Shown: piece by piece, positions 1 to 6,876 of the stretch
How positions within the stretch are numbered: the first letter of the stretch is position 1
How the letters are laid out: the number at the start of each line of letters is the position of its first letter
Translations under genes and position numbers: made by a program
Notes under the pieces: model-generated
Seen by the model: the letters and a program-made list of their open reading frames with translations, nothing else
The model's database searches: none
Told to the model about the DNA's origin: nothing
Source of the DNA: JBCDCU01 sp039180865
GTDB taxonomy: Bacteria > Pseudomonadota > Alphaproteobacteria > Rhizobiales > JACESI01
Length of the DNA stretch: 11,628 bases
NCBI GenBank assembly: GCA_039180865.1
Contig: JBCDCZ010000136.1
Coordinates: 1-11,628 of the forward strand
Direction: 5' to 3'

Positions 1-1
1 A

Positions 2-130
2 TTGCTCCGGCCCTGCCGCGAATTTGTCGAGCGTCCGACGGAACATTCGGTTTATCGCGGGACCACGCGAGAGAAGCATCCGAGCGCGGAACTCCTGATT
101 GAGTGGCTTTCTGATGAAATGGCAGATTAG
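2..130 (+). CDS. LysR-type transcriptional regulator, C-terminal fragment (5' end outside window)
   Basis: An open frame runs from the window edge to TAG at 128-130 and gives 42 residues, including REFVERPTEHSVYRG and HPSAELLIEWLSDEM. This resembles the last part of the effector-binding domain of LysR-type regulators, where a basic stretch is followed by a 'HPxxxxFxxWLxxE' terminal helix. The DNA-binding part would lie left of the window. It converges on pqqE with 26 bases between the stop codons and no clear terminator hairpin between them. Whether it regulates the PQQ operon cannot be told: LysR regulators usually act on divergent neighbours, and this one is convergent. The family call rests on a short tail only. 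Confidence 0.55.
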   Translation: MLRPCREFVERPTEHSVYRGTTREKHPSAELLIEWLSDEMAD

Positions 131-156
131 CTGGTGGTTACTGACAACAGCGCATC

Positions 157-1278
157 CTACCTCCCGCGATAGACAAACGGCTCGACGGTTCCTGATTGCG
201 AGGCGGTTTCGGCAAGCGCCAGCATCTCATCCTTGAAGGGGGATTTGTGGCAGGTGGGATCCGCCGCGTTCGCGTCACCTGCAATCGCCATTGCCTGGCA
301 GCGGCAGCCACCGAAATCCATTTCCCGCCGGTCGCAAGTGCGGCAGGGTTCCGCCATCCAGTCCGTGCCGCGAAACGCGTTGAAGCTCGATGAGTGGTAC
401 CAGATGTCGCTCAAGGATTTATCGCGGACATTATCGAAGAAAAGCGATGGTATCGTTTCCGCCGCATGGCACGGCAGCGCCCGCCCGGTCGGGTCAATGT
501 TGATACCGGTCCGGCCCCACCCGCCCATACAGGCTTTCGGATAGGTCGCGTAATAATCCGCCGGCACATAATCGATGACGAGTTCCCCTTCCCGCTCTTT
601 GCGTGCCCGTTCAACAAGCCAGGTCGTCTCTTCGACCTGAGTGCGGGTCGGCATCAACTGATTGCGGTTTGCAATCGCCCAGCCATGAAACTGCACGGTT
701 GCGATCTCCAGCCGCCGGGCACCGAGCTTTACGGCAAGCTCGATCATCTCCGGGATTGCGGCCATGTTCATTCGGTGGCAGACGGCATTGACCGTGAGCG
801 GGATCCCGCGCGCCCTGACCCAGCTTGCAACCTGGATCTTTCTTGTATGGCCGCCATGATACCCGCTGATGAAGTCCGAGGTCGTTTCATCGACGCCCTG
901 AAGCGACAATTGCACATGATCGAGGCCCACTTCGGCTAGCCCATCGAGGCGGCTTTCCGTCAAGCCAATGCCGGACGTGATGAGATTGGTATAAAGATCC
1001 GCTTTGAAAGCACCCCGGGTGAGCTCCAAGAGATCACGCCTTGCGAGTGGCTCTCCGCCGGAAAGATGCAAATGGAGAACGCCGAGCTTTGCCGCCTGTT
1101 CAAAGACGTCGATCCACTCTTCGGTTGTAAGTTCCTCGCTCGCGCTCTTTAACTCCATCGGATTCGAGCAATAGGGACAGGCAAGCGGGCAGCGATGGGT
1201 TAGTTCGGCAAGCATCGCCAATGGCGGAGGAGCATCCGCCCTCGCCCCATTATCTGATTTTCCGTTACCCGCCGTCAT
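157..1278 (-). CDS. pqqE: PqqE, radical SAM/SPASM peptide cyclase
   Basis: This 373-residue protein matches PqqE in length and motifs. PqqE is the radical S-adenosylmethionine enzyme that forms the first carbon-carbon bond between Glu and Tyr of the PqqA peptide. The radical SAM cluster motif CxxxCxxC is at Cys30, Cys34 and Cys37, followed by the conserved 'LSGGEPL' loop near residue 75. The C-terminal SPASM domain (about residues 250-343) holds the auxiliary-cluster cysteines in CMGGWG, ALPCHAAET, PCRTCD, GGCRCQA and PTCHKS. It acts in the cytoplasm with PqqD. The ATG at 1276-1278 lies inside pqqD (14-nt overlap), so translation is probably coupled. It is the last gene of the operon, and no obvious T-tailed hairpin follows its stop. 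Confidence 0.97.
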   Translation of the reverse strand: MTAGNGKSDNGARADAPPPLAMLAELTHRCPLACPYCSNPMELKSASEELTTEEWIDVFEQAAKLGVLHLHLSGGEPLARRDLLELTRGAFKADLYTNLITSGIGLTESRLDGLAEVGLDHVQLSLQGVDETTSDFISGYHGGHTRKIQVASWVRARGIPLTVNAVCHRMNMAAIPEMIELAVKLGARRLEIATVQFHGWAIANRNQLMPTRTQVEETTWLVERARKEREGELVIDYVPADYYATYPKACMGGWGRTGINIDPTGRALPCHAAETIPSLFFDNVRDKSLSDIWYHSSSFNAFRGTDWMAEPCRTCDRREMDFGGCRCQAMAIAGDANAADPTCHKSPFKDEMLALAETASQSGTVEPFVYRGR

Positions 1279-1564
1279 TCCTGATATCCAGATAGCCGCG
1301 ATTGATGAGGTCTCTTAAGAACGCCACGACATCATTGCCGATCGTCTTGAGCGGTGCGTCGAATTTTTCGGCTAGACGTTCCGCGATCACCTCAATCGAA
1401 TTCTCACCGTCGACGAGTTCCATGATTGCGATTCCCGGCCCGTCGAGAACGAGCGTGCGTTCGGGGGCTACAAGAATTGTCCGGTCGCGCACATCGTCAT
1501 GTTTGAGCCGCACGCCGCGCGGCAAGGACGGCACCGATTGTCTGGTGAGTTCCGTCCCGCTCAT
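1265..1564 (-). CDS. pqqD: PqqD, PqqA-binding peptide chaperone
   Basis: This 99-residue protein is the small RiPP recognition element that binds PqqA and presents it to PqqE. The sequence has the family layout: a first part with PRGVRLKHDDVRDRTILVAPER, then a 'hairpin plus helices' part containing EVIAERLAEKFDAP and a terminal helix VAFLRDLINRGYLDIR. Length fits stand-alone PqqD (about 90-100 residues), so it is not fused to pqqC or pqqE as in some bacteria. The ATG overlaps the pqqC stop as ATGA (1561-1564), which implies translational coupling, and its 3' end overlaps pqqE by 14 nt. Confidence 0.95.
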   Translation of the reverse strand: MSGTELTRQSVPSLPRGVRLKHDDVRDRTILVAPERTLVLDGPGIAIMELVDGENSIEVIAERLAEKFDAPLKTIGNDVVAFLRDLINRGYLDIRNDGG

Positions 1565-2325
1565 GCAGCGCCCCGTTCATCGGTTTCAAGAAGGCCGGTC
1601 TTTCCGTCCCAGCCGCCGGGCGGGATCCTGGCAGGCTCCACGTAAGCCGCGCTCAAGGCGTCAAGCTGCGCCCATAAGACATCGGTCTTGAAGGTAAGCG
1701 CTGCTGCCGCCGCATCCTGCTTTTCAAGCGTATCGGCATGATCCAGAACGTAAGCGAGACCGAAGGCGACATCCTTTGGCGCTTCTTTCAAACGCTGGCG
1801 GAAATAGGCAAGCGATGCGTCATTGGCGAAATCATAGTTCGCCAAGAGCCCTTCAATGCGCTTTTCGTGGATTTTCGGCGCGAAGAGTTCCGTCAATGAC
1901 GAGGCGATCGCTTCAAGAAGCGGTTTTTCCCGCACAAAACTCACATAGGCTTCAACGGCAAAGCGCGTTGCGGGCAAAACGCCCTTACAGCTTTCCACAT
2001 AATCCGGATCAAGGCCGACGGCCTCCGCGAGCCCGCGCCAGCGCCTGATCCCGCCGCCCTCTTCAATCCCGCCGTCATGGTCTTCAATCCGCGAGCGCCA
2101 GGCCCGGCGTAGTCTCACATCGCTGCAGCGGGACAGGAAGGCCGCATCCTTCATGGGAATCCGGCTTTGATAATAAAACCGGTTGATCACCCAGGCGCGC
2201 ACCTGCTTCGGCGTGCACTTACCGCCATGAAGGCGATGGTGAAAGGGATGCTTGTCATGATAGCGCTTCGCCCCGATCTCCCGAAGGCGGGCTTCAAACT
2301 GATCACGGGTTTCGGGCGCACTCAC
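1561..2325 (-). CDS. pqqC: PqqC, pyrroloquinoline-quinone synthase
   Basis: PqqC is the cofactorless oxidase that performs the last step, ring closure and oxidation of the intermediate AHQQ to PQQ with O2. The 254-residue length is normal. Recognisable family segments are YHDKHPFHHRLHGG (residues 22-35), AWVINRFYYQSRIPMKDA (44-61), the EDHDG histidine motif (81-85), and the terminal helix KTDVLWAQLDAL that carries the conserved lysine. The start is GTG at 2323-2325, giving a GTGA overlap with the pqqB stop. GGAGG at 2333-2337 sits 7 nt before it, which supports this start. The fold is an all-helical heme-oxygenase-like bundle, expected in the cytoplasm as a dimer. Confidence 0.96.
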   Translation of the reverse strand: MSAPETRDQFEARLREIGAKRYHDKHPFHHRLHGGKCTPKQVRAWVINRFYYQSRIPMKDAAFLSRCSDVRLRRAWRSRIEDHDGGIEEGGGIRRWRGLAEAVGLDPDYVESCKGVLPATRFAVEAYVSFVREKPLLEAIASSLTELFAPKIHEKRIEGLLANYDFANDASLAYFRQRLKEAPKDVAFGLAYVLDHADTLEKQDAAAAALTFKTDVLWAQLDALSAAYVEPARIPPGGWDGKTGLLETDERGAA

Positions 2326-3233
2326 AGACTAACCTCCATTCCGTCATAGCCAATTTCCCATCCCGCGCGCTCGACTGCAAGCCGTTCCGAACTTTCCGGG
2401 TGCCAGACGGGATTGGTGTTGTTGATATGAATGTAGATTTTGCGGGTTACATTAAGGTCAGAAAAGCCTTGCAGCGATCCGTTTTCGCCGTTCATTGCCA
2501 TATGCCCCATGCGCGCGCCGGTCTTCTTTCCGACCGCGGATTTGAGCATCTCTTCATTGTCATAGACCGTGCCGTCAAAGAAGATAAGACCGGCTCCTTT
2601 GAAGCGCTCTTTCAAGGCATCCGTCAGCTTGGCGCATCCCGGCACATAGAAGAATTCCTGCCCACCGGATCTCAGCGAAACGCCCACCGTCTGCTCGCCT
2701 TCAAGATCGGTGATCACCTCATCACCTTCAAGGAACAGCGGCACTTTGCCGGGAACCGCAAAGAGCGTTGCCTCAACACCCGGCGCCAGCTGAAACGGCG
2801 CTTCCAGTCCGATCTCGACAAAGGTGACGAGGCTCCGGTCGAGCGCTGAAAAGATCGAATTATCGGCAATCACCTTGGCGATCTCGCTCGTCAGATAGAC
2901 CGTAAAAGGCTGCTTTTCGCGCAGGATCAGGAGCCCGGCGATATGGTCGATATCGCCGTTTGTCAGAAGGACGGAGGAAATCGGCGTATCCCTTCGCTGA
3001 CGCGGATGGAGAACCGGATTGTCCGCGAGTTGCTGGCGGATATCGGGCGATGTGTTGAGGAGCGCCCAGTCCGACCCGTTTGCCGAAACCGCTAGCGAGG
3101 ACTGGGTCTGCGGCAGAATCGGATTATCCGGATCGCGCGCGCCTTCGCAGATCTCGCAGCCGCAATTCCATTGCGGGAGGCCTCCGCCGGCAGCCGCCCC
3201 TAAAACAAGAGCACGCAAATGAGGTGTGCCCAT
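2322..3233 (-). CDS. pqqB: PqqB, metallo-beta-lactamase-fold hydroxylase of PQQ synthesis
   Basis: PqqB belongs to the metallo-beta-lactamase fold and is reported to hydroxylate the crosslinked Glu-Tyr intermediate before PqqC acts. I place the start at ATG 3231-3233, 11 codons inside the longest open frame. AGGAG at 3241-3245 lies 7 nt upstream, and the protein then begins MGTPHLRALVLGAAAGGG as in the family. The resulting 303 residues are typical. A CxCxxC zinc knuckle is at Cys24, Cys26 and Cys29. The degenerate metal motif NGDIDH (residues 91-96) replaces HxHxDH, as is normal for PqqB. The gene follows pqqA after 35 nt and overlaps pqqC by 4 nt. Confidence 0.96.
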   Translation of the reverse strand: MGTPHLRALVLGAAAGGGLPQWNCGCEICEGARDPDNPILPQTQSSLAVSANGSDWALLNTSPDIRQQLADNPVLHPRQRRDTPISSVLLTNGDIDHIAGLLILREKQPFTVYLTSEIAKVIADNSIFSALDRSLVTFVEIGLEAPFQLAPGVEATLFAVPGKVPLFLEGDEVITDLEGEQTVGVSLRSGGQEFFYVPGCAKLTDALKERFKGAGLIFFDGTVYDNEEMLKSAVGKKTGARMGHMAMNGENGSLQGFSDLNVTRKIYIHINNTNPVWHPESSERLAVERAGWEIGYDGMEVSL

Positions 3234-3268
3234 ATGCGTGCTCCTAATCTTAAAAATTCGGGCCAACC

Positions 3269-3364
3269 CTAGAACAGGGGCGGCACCTCTTCGTCTGCCG
3301 GCATATAGCGTGCGATTTCCATGCCGCAGCTGACTTCGATAATTTCAGGTTTCGTCCAAGCCAT
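3269..3364 (-). CDS. pqqA: PqqA, precursor peptide of PQQ
   Basis: A 31-residue peptide, MAWTKPEIIEV...EVPPLF, ends at TAG 3269-3271. It has the hallmark ExxxY: Glu16 and Tyr20 (segment MEIARYMP), the two residues that become the PQQ skeleton after PqqE, PqqB and PqqC act. Position just upstream of pqqB and the MxWxKPxxxExxxGMExxxY pattern make the call secure despite the tiny size. The ATG at 3362-3364 is preceded by GGGAG with 6-nt spacing. The same frame stays open upstream to another ATG at 3428-3430 with an even better ribosome-binding site, so a 53-residue form is possible (see separate entry). In other bacteria pqqA is a short, highly expressed peptide gene. Confidence 0.95.
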   Translation of the reverse strand: MAWTKPEIIEVSCGMEIARYMPADEEVPPLF

Positions 3365-3430
3365 AATGGTCTCCCTTCTTGCGAACCTTGATGTCCAATC
3401 GGTGAGCGTCGTCAGTCCTAATAATGACAT
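3365..3430 (-). other. Possible 22-residue in-frame N-terminal extension of PqqA
   Basis: From ATG at 3428-3430 the frame reads MSLLGLTTLTDWTSRFARRETI and continues without a stop into the PqqA start methionine, giving a 53-residue product. The upstream start lies 15 nt after the sugar dehydrogenase stop. What is seen: an open frame and a textbook ribosome-binding site. What is known: PqqA peptides are usually about 22-40 residues and begin near the MxWxKP segment. Inference: the extension may be a real longer leader, a translated coupling peptide, or chance. The internal start also has a usable ribosome-binding site. Confidence 0.4.
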
Positions 3431-3434
3431 ATAA

Positions 3435-3442
3435 TCACCTCC
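3435..3442 (-). promoter_or_regulatory. Strong ribosome-binding site GGAGGTGA before the upstream pqqA start
   Basis: GGAGGTGA on the minus strand is complementary to the 16S rRNA tail. Its GGAGG core sits 7 nt upstream of the ATG at 3428-3430. It overlaps the end region of the sugar dehydrogenase gene, whose stop is at 3446-3448. It is stronger than the GGGAG motif preceding the conventional pqqA start. Confidence 0.6.
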
Positions 3443-3445
3443 CGG

Positions 3446-4738
3446 TCAGTTGGAAGGTGTGAGCTTATAGATCACGCCTTCGTCAATTGCGGTATAGAGG
3501 CTCCCATCCGGGCCCATGACGACCGAGCGGAACCGGCCTGAGTCCATCGGAAGCTCCATGGTGGAGACCGCCGCAAGGTCTGTGCCCGTATCGTTGAACT
3601 GGAGCACATCGATCCGTTGACCAATCGGGGTTCCACCAAAGCCGATCCCCAAAATGCCGACAACCATGGCACCATCCCAATCGCCCCATGCTTCGCCTTT
3701 TAAGAAAGCAGCTGAGGATGTGCCCTGCGACCAGCCCTGGTTGTTCCAGACCGGCGGCATGGCGCTTGGATAAGTGACAAAGTCCGTCATTGGCATCCAG
3801 GATGCCCGCGCGAACCGGGTTTCACCGACCGCCTGGTTCGGGCTATAGCCGCAAGAATCGTCCGGGCAGTCCCCGCGTCCGGCCATATTCGGGCGGGGAT
3901 CCCAACCGGCATTGCCGCCATTCTTGAGCACTGTCACTTCGTCGGAATGCCAGGGCCCGTGTTCGGCGGTGATCGCCGCTCCGGTTTCCGGGTGAAAGGC
4001 AATTCCCTGAACGTTGCGGTGGCCGTATGTGTAGGTCCGCTTGTCGAAACCGACCGGCGGTGTGTTTCCTTCTGCCGGTGCGCCGTCGGTGTCGATCCGG
4101 ATCACCTTGCTTCCCATCAGGGTCGGGCTTTGCGGAACCACGCCGTTATGGGTGTCGCCGGTCGTCAGATAAAGATAGCCGTCCGCCGGATTAAACCGGA
4201 CGCGCCCGCCATTATGGGCACCCGGCCCGCCGAACGGGTGATCGGAATCCTGCATTTTATAAGGCACATCGTCGACGATATCCGTTCGGTTTGAGACGTT
4301 GGAAAAATCATCGGCAACCTCAAGCCGCATCAGCCGGTTGGTGTGCGGGCTGGAAAGGTTCGATGTCGAATAGACATAGATCCGGCGGTTGCTTGCAAAG
4401 TCGGGATCGACCGCGACCCCCATCATGCCCGCCTGCCCCTCGCAGAAGAGATCGGCAGCACTCGCGGCATAACCGTCAACATCGACCATGCCGAGCAGCG
4501 CCTTCGTCTCGCCTGACGGCATTCTTACAGAAAGGCCCTTGCATTTTTCGGTATAAAACATCGTGCCATCGTCCAGGAAGGCCATATCCCAGGGACTATC
4601 AAGACCGTCCAGAACCACACTCGATTCAAGATCCGTGGCACTGGCTCCTCCGGCCATCAACGATGTTGCGCTTAATATAGCGGACGCCAAGAGCGGCGTG
4701 ATCCAGGACGCGGGTTTCCCGCTTTTCCGGCTAAACAT
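3446..4738 (-). CDS. Periplasmic PQQ-dependent sugar dehydrogenase (glucose/sorbosone dehydrogenase family)
   Basis: This six-bladed beta-propeller quinoprotein of the soluble glucose/aldose dehydrogenase family oxidises aldose sugars with PQQ. I take ATG 4736-4738 rather than the longer frame starting at 4783, because GGAGGAGG (4743-4750) lies just upstream. The product has 430 residues. It has a Sec signal peptide with a hydrophobic core and probable cleavage after Ala32-Ser-Ala34. Family motifs are the catalytic-base segment AHNGGRVRF (His175), DGYLYLTTGD (187-195), YGHRNVQG (238-245) and the AEHGP/DEV block (258-268). It is the first gene of the pqq operon, 15-81 nt before pqqA depending on the start used. 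The exact sugar, the electron acceptor and any membrane anchor are not evident. Confidence 0.9.
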   Translation of the reverse strand: MFSRKSGKPASWITPLLASAILSATSLMAGGASATDLESSVVLDGLDSPWDMAFLDDGTMFYTEKCKGLSVRMPSGETKALLGMVDVDGYAASAADLFCEGQAGMMGVAVDPDFASNRRIYVYSTSNLSSPHTNRLMRLEVADDFSNVSNRTDIVDDVPYKMQDSDHPFGGPGAHNGGRVRFNPADGYLYLTTGDTHNGVVPQSPTLMGSKVIRIDTDGAPAEGNTPPVGFDKRTYTYGHRNVQGIAFHPETGAAITAEHGPWHSDEVTVLKNGGNAGWDPRPNMAGRGDCPDDSCGYSPNQAVGETRFARASWMPMTDFVTYPSAMPPVWNNQGWSQGTSSAAFLKGEAWGDWDGAMVVGILGIGFGGTPIGQRIDVLQFNDTGTDLAAVSTMELPMDSGRFRSVVMGPDGSLYTAIDEGVIYKLTPSN

Positions 4739-4750
4739 AGTTCCTCCTCC

Positions 4751-5030
4751 AATACTTGTTTTGCACTCCTCAGCAGCACACACAAAACAAAGCCGCTCCC
4801 CCCGGAGGTATCATGATGGTACGCCCGCCGTTCAAAAGCGGCAACTGGTTATGTTCGGTATAGAGGATCACGAAGGGTAAAGGGCGGAGTGTGAGTGGGC
4901 TGCGCCCGCCCCTCGCTTTGTATTGCCTCGCCTTGCCGCGAAAAGTCTGAGCTTAAGACGGCAAGCCGCGATCAAAACCGCGGACGATATGGCAGATTGT
5001 GTTTTTGGTGACGCGAAACCAAAGCTAAAA
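4751..5030. promoter_or_regulatory. Intergenic leader upstream of the dehydrogenase-pqq operon
   Basis: About 280 bases with no supported gene. The promoter of the minus-strand dehydrogenase-pqq operon should lie here, but I could not identify a convincing -35/-10 pair. The region contains a 7-bp inverted repeat (4932-4938 with 4959-4965). On the plus strand there is a 16-codon frame at 4813-4863 preceded by GGAGGT, which is probably chance. Confidence 0.35.
4932..4965. repeat. Inverted repeat CTTGCCG/CGGCAAG in the operon leader
   Basis: CTTGCCG at 4932-4938 pairs perfectly with CGGCAAG at 4959-4965, with GTCT/AGAC as a further inner stem. There is no T-run next to it on either strand, so it is not an obvious intrinsic terminator. 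It could be a protein-binding site or a leader hairpin. Function unknown. Confidence 0.4.
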
Positions 5031-5035
5031 ATAAA

Positions 5036-5064
5036 AAAGGCCCGGATCGGATGACCGGGCCTTT
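5036..5064 (-). terminator. Intrinsic terminator after the VPLPA-CTERM gene
   Basis: AAAGGCCCGG (5036-5045) and CCGGGCCTTT (5055-5064) form a perfect 10-bp stem around a 9-nt loop. On the minus strand the stem is followed by TTTATTTTTAG. It lies 25 nt after the stop of the gene at 5089-5820 and would insulate the pqq operon from it. Confidence 0.9.
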
Positions 5065-5088
5065 CTGTCTTTCAGAACACTCTGACTG

Positions 5089-5820
5089 CTAAGCCTGAAG
5101 CCTTCTGCGGCGCATCGCAAAGAGCCCGGCCAACCCTGCAAGAAGCATCCAACCGGCTGCCGGAAGAGGCACGGCAGCGACCGCAATATCATCCAGCGAG
5201 AAGCCGTCGTTGACGCGTGAATTCGTGAAGTCGATCTGCGCGCTTGAGACCAGGCCGCCGAAATCAATCAGCAGCGATTGCTGGTTCGCATTGGAAAGAT
5301 CGTCGAAGATCACAGTGTCGCCGCCCGCTGTCACCGTGACGGAAGCGCCGGTGTCGGCTGCGTCGGTCAGGGTCAGCAGAATTCTGTCGAACTGCAGTCC
5401 GCCGAGATCGGCAATGAAGCTGATACCCAGCGTGTCGTTGCTATCGAGGAACGTGTCGTCGGCGCTGTCACCGGTGAGATCGGCTGTCGTGCTGGTGCGT
5501 CCGAATACACTTCCGTCCCGGACTGCCAATTGGGTGCCGTCATTGGCAACGCCGCCAAACAGTTCACCCGTGACGGTTCCGCCCGATCCGGTTCCACCCA
5601 AAGTCTCGAACGTTCCGACAGAGGTTGCAAACGGAGAGCCAACCCCACCCACATTGCCTTCGCTGAAGCTTTCGAAATCTTCGGAAATGACGTTTCCGCC
5701 AAGCGTCGCCAAAGTCGCGTTGTATCCGGCGACCGTGAACGTCTCAAACGTGATTGTGGAAGCCGATGCCGCGCCGGCGGACACACACAGAGCTACTAGT
5801 GAAGGGAGGAGATATCGCAT
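5089..5820 (-). CDS. Secreted VPLPA-CTERM surface protein of unknown function
   Basis: A 243-residue exported protein. It has an N-terminal signal peptide (MRYLLPSLVALCVSAGAASA, cleavage about residue 20) and a Gly/Thr/Ser/Asp-rich, beta-sandwich-like middle (FDDLSN, LIDFGG, IDFTNSRVNDGFSLDDI). The C-terminal tripartite sorting signal is VPLPAAGW (from residue 217), a hydrophobic helix and the basic tail MRRRRLQA. This is the VPLPA variant of PEP-CTERM, known in alphaproteobacteria and processed by an exosortase (XrtD type) in the inner membrane, often with exopolysaccharide production. No exosortase is in the window. The start ATG at 5818-5820 has a purine-rich AGAGAG-like site before it. 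The gene stands alone with its own terminator. Its molecular function is not evident. Confidence 0.88.
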   Translation of the reverse strand: MRYLLPSLVALCVSAGAASASTITFETFTVAGYNATLATLGGNVISEDFESFSEGNVGGVGSPFATSVGTFETLGGTGSGGTVTGELFGGVANDGTQLAVRDGSVFGRTSTTADLTGDSADDTFLDSNDTLGISFIADLGGLQFDRILLTLTDAADTGASVTVTAGGDTVIFDDLSNANQQSLLIDFGGLVSSAQIDFTNSRVNDGFSLDDIAVAAVPLPAAGWMLLAGLAGLFAMRRRRLQA

Positions 5821-6076
5821 TGTCCACTCTCTACTGTCGGTTATCTATTGTTTTTTATTGCATGCCACCGCCAAGACGATGGCCAAATTCCCAAACAGCC
5901 GCCCGAATTTGCGACCAATTGTTTCAGTCATACAAATCCCGTTACCGCCGGGCAAGAGTTGAAGCGCCACGATTACACTTTGTGACAAAGGGGGTGGTGT
6001 GGTTGGTGGTGGGGAAACGCGAGCGTCGATCTGCCTTGTCGAACTGGACCACCAGGCCGCGCTTGTTTCTTTAAAT

Positions 6077-6277
6077 CTAGTTCACGCCGCCGTCAGCGCA
6101 CCCTTTCCCCTTGCTGATGGCAAGTTCTGCCGGATCATATCCAGGGCCTGGAGCATGGGGCGCATGGGTCTGAGGCGGCCTGTTCTTTTTCTCCTTCCGG
6201 CTAAAATATATCCCGACAAGAACCACCGCCAGAACACCAATTGGAATGAGCAAAAGCGTCAAGAAATTGGCCGTCAA
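6077..6277 (-). CDS. Small single-pass membrane protein, unknown function
   Basis: A 66-residue protein with one hydrophobic segment near the N-terminus (FLTLLLIPIGVLAVVLVGIYF, about residues 5-25). A basic stretch SRKEKKNR follows, then a Pro/His/Gly-rich tail ending KGKGCADGGVN. The basic residues right after the helix predict a cytoplasmic C-terminus. The start is TTG at 6275-6277, supported by AAGGAG at 6284-6289 with 6-nt spacing, which argues that this is a real gene despite its size and start codon. It reads in the same direction as its neighbours, with about 110 nt to the upstream membrane-protein gene. I do not recognise the family. Confidence 0.6.
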   Translation of the reverse strand: MTANFLTLLLIPIGVLAVVLVGIYFSRKEKKNRPPQTHAPHAPGPGYDPAELAISKGKGCADGGVN

Positions 6278-6343
6278 AATAATCTCCTTTTGACAATATG
6301 CCTATGATATCACGCCATCTTTTTCATTCCAAATACGGCGAAC

Positions 6344-6383
6344 CGGGCAACTACCCTGCGAGGAGCGCGCCAGCGGGCAACTA
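6344..6383. repeat. Direct repeat CGGGCAACTA, two copies
   Basis: CGGGCAACTA occurs at 6344-6353 and again at 6374-6383, just beyond the stop of the membrane-protein gene at 6385. Two copies 30 nt apart could be a small duplication. No array or insertion is seen. Confidence 0.4.
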
Positions 6384-6384
6384 T

Positions 6385-6876
6385 TCAAGACTTGGCGTCT
6401 CCGGCTGATGAGTAACGCACGTGAAAGGCCGATAAGGCGAACGGAATGCAGATGGCCGCAAACCACAAATAATACGGCACGTTCAAACCGATTATCTCTG
6501 CATATTCACCACCGCTGAAAGTGAGGTTTGTGTGGTGCGGTTCCCGCTTAAATGGAGATTCTATCCATACTTCAGATTGGATCAGAAAAGTCAGGGGCGA
6601 ACTCAAAACAATTGCCAATAACGACAGCGAGAAAGCATGTTCGTGTTCGCCTCTTACGAAAAAATACAACGCGAAAAAATAAGGCAGGTTTGCGTACCAG
6701 GCGATATGATCACCCAACCAACCGAAGAGCAGGATCGAGAAGCCATCCCCCTTTGTAAAACCGCGCTCAAGCTCCAGTGGATCTCCGGAAAACAGGCTGA
6801 TCAGGTAAAGCGCGATGCTCAAAAAGATGAGGACATGATCCACCACACTTTTCCAGTTTACGCGCATAGCGATCAC
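6385..6876 (-). CDS. Multi-pass membrane protein, unknown function
   Basis: A 163-residue hydrophobic protein. Probable membrane segments are DHVLIFLSIALYLISLFS (about 13-30), FSILLFGWLGDHIAWYANL and PYFFALYFFV (about 46-74), FSLSLLAIVLSSPLTFL (about 82-98) and IIGLNVPYYLWFAAICIPFAL (about 128-148). A polar loop with EPHHTNLTFSGGEY lies between the last two. No known motif or family was recognised. The start is uncertain: GTG at 6874-6876 or ATG at 6865-6867 (three codons later), neither with a strong ribosome-binding site. It lacks partner genes that would suggest a role, and it reads toward the small membrane protein. Composition is less GC-rich than the pqq genes. Confidence 0.65.
   Translation of the reverse strand: MIAMRVNWKSVVDHVLIFLSIALYLISLFSGDPLELERGFTKGDGFSILLFGWLGDHIAWYANLPYFFALYFFVRGEHEHAFSLSLLAIVLSSPLTFLIQSEVWIESPFKREPHHTNLTFSGGEYAEIIGLNVPYYLWFAAICIPFALSAFHVRYSSAGDAKS

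Noticed and set aside
3947..4680. Long plus-strand frames opposite the sugar dehydrogenase
   Set aside because: Shadow frames of a well-supported family member on the other strand.
4813..4863. 16-codon plus-strand frame with GGAGGT 4-7 nt upstream
   Set aside because: Very short, no recognisable leader-peptide content, and no downstream plus-strand gene it could control.
5868..5887. Possible sigma-54 (-24/-12) promoter upstream of the VPLPA-CTERM gene
   Set aside because: TTGGCC is present, but the -12 element reads TTGG instead of TTGC, and the alternative overlapping match has the wrong spacing. Not supported.
5210..5962. 250-codon plus-strand frame opposite the VPLPA-CTERM gene
   Set aside because: The minus-strand product has a signal peptide, a sorting signal and a terminator. 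The plus frame is an antisense artefact of repetitive codons.
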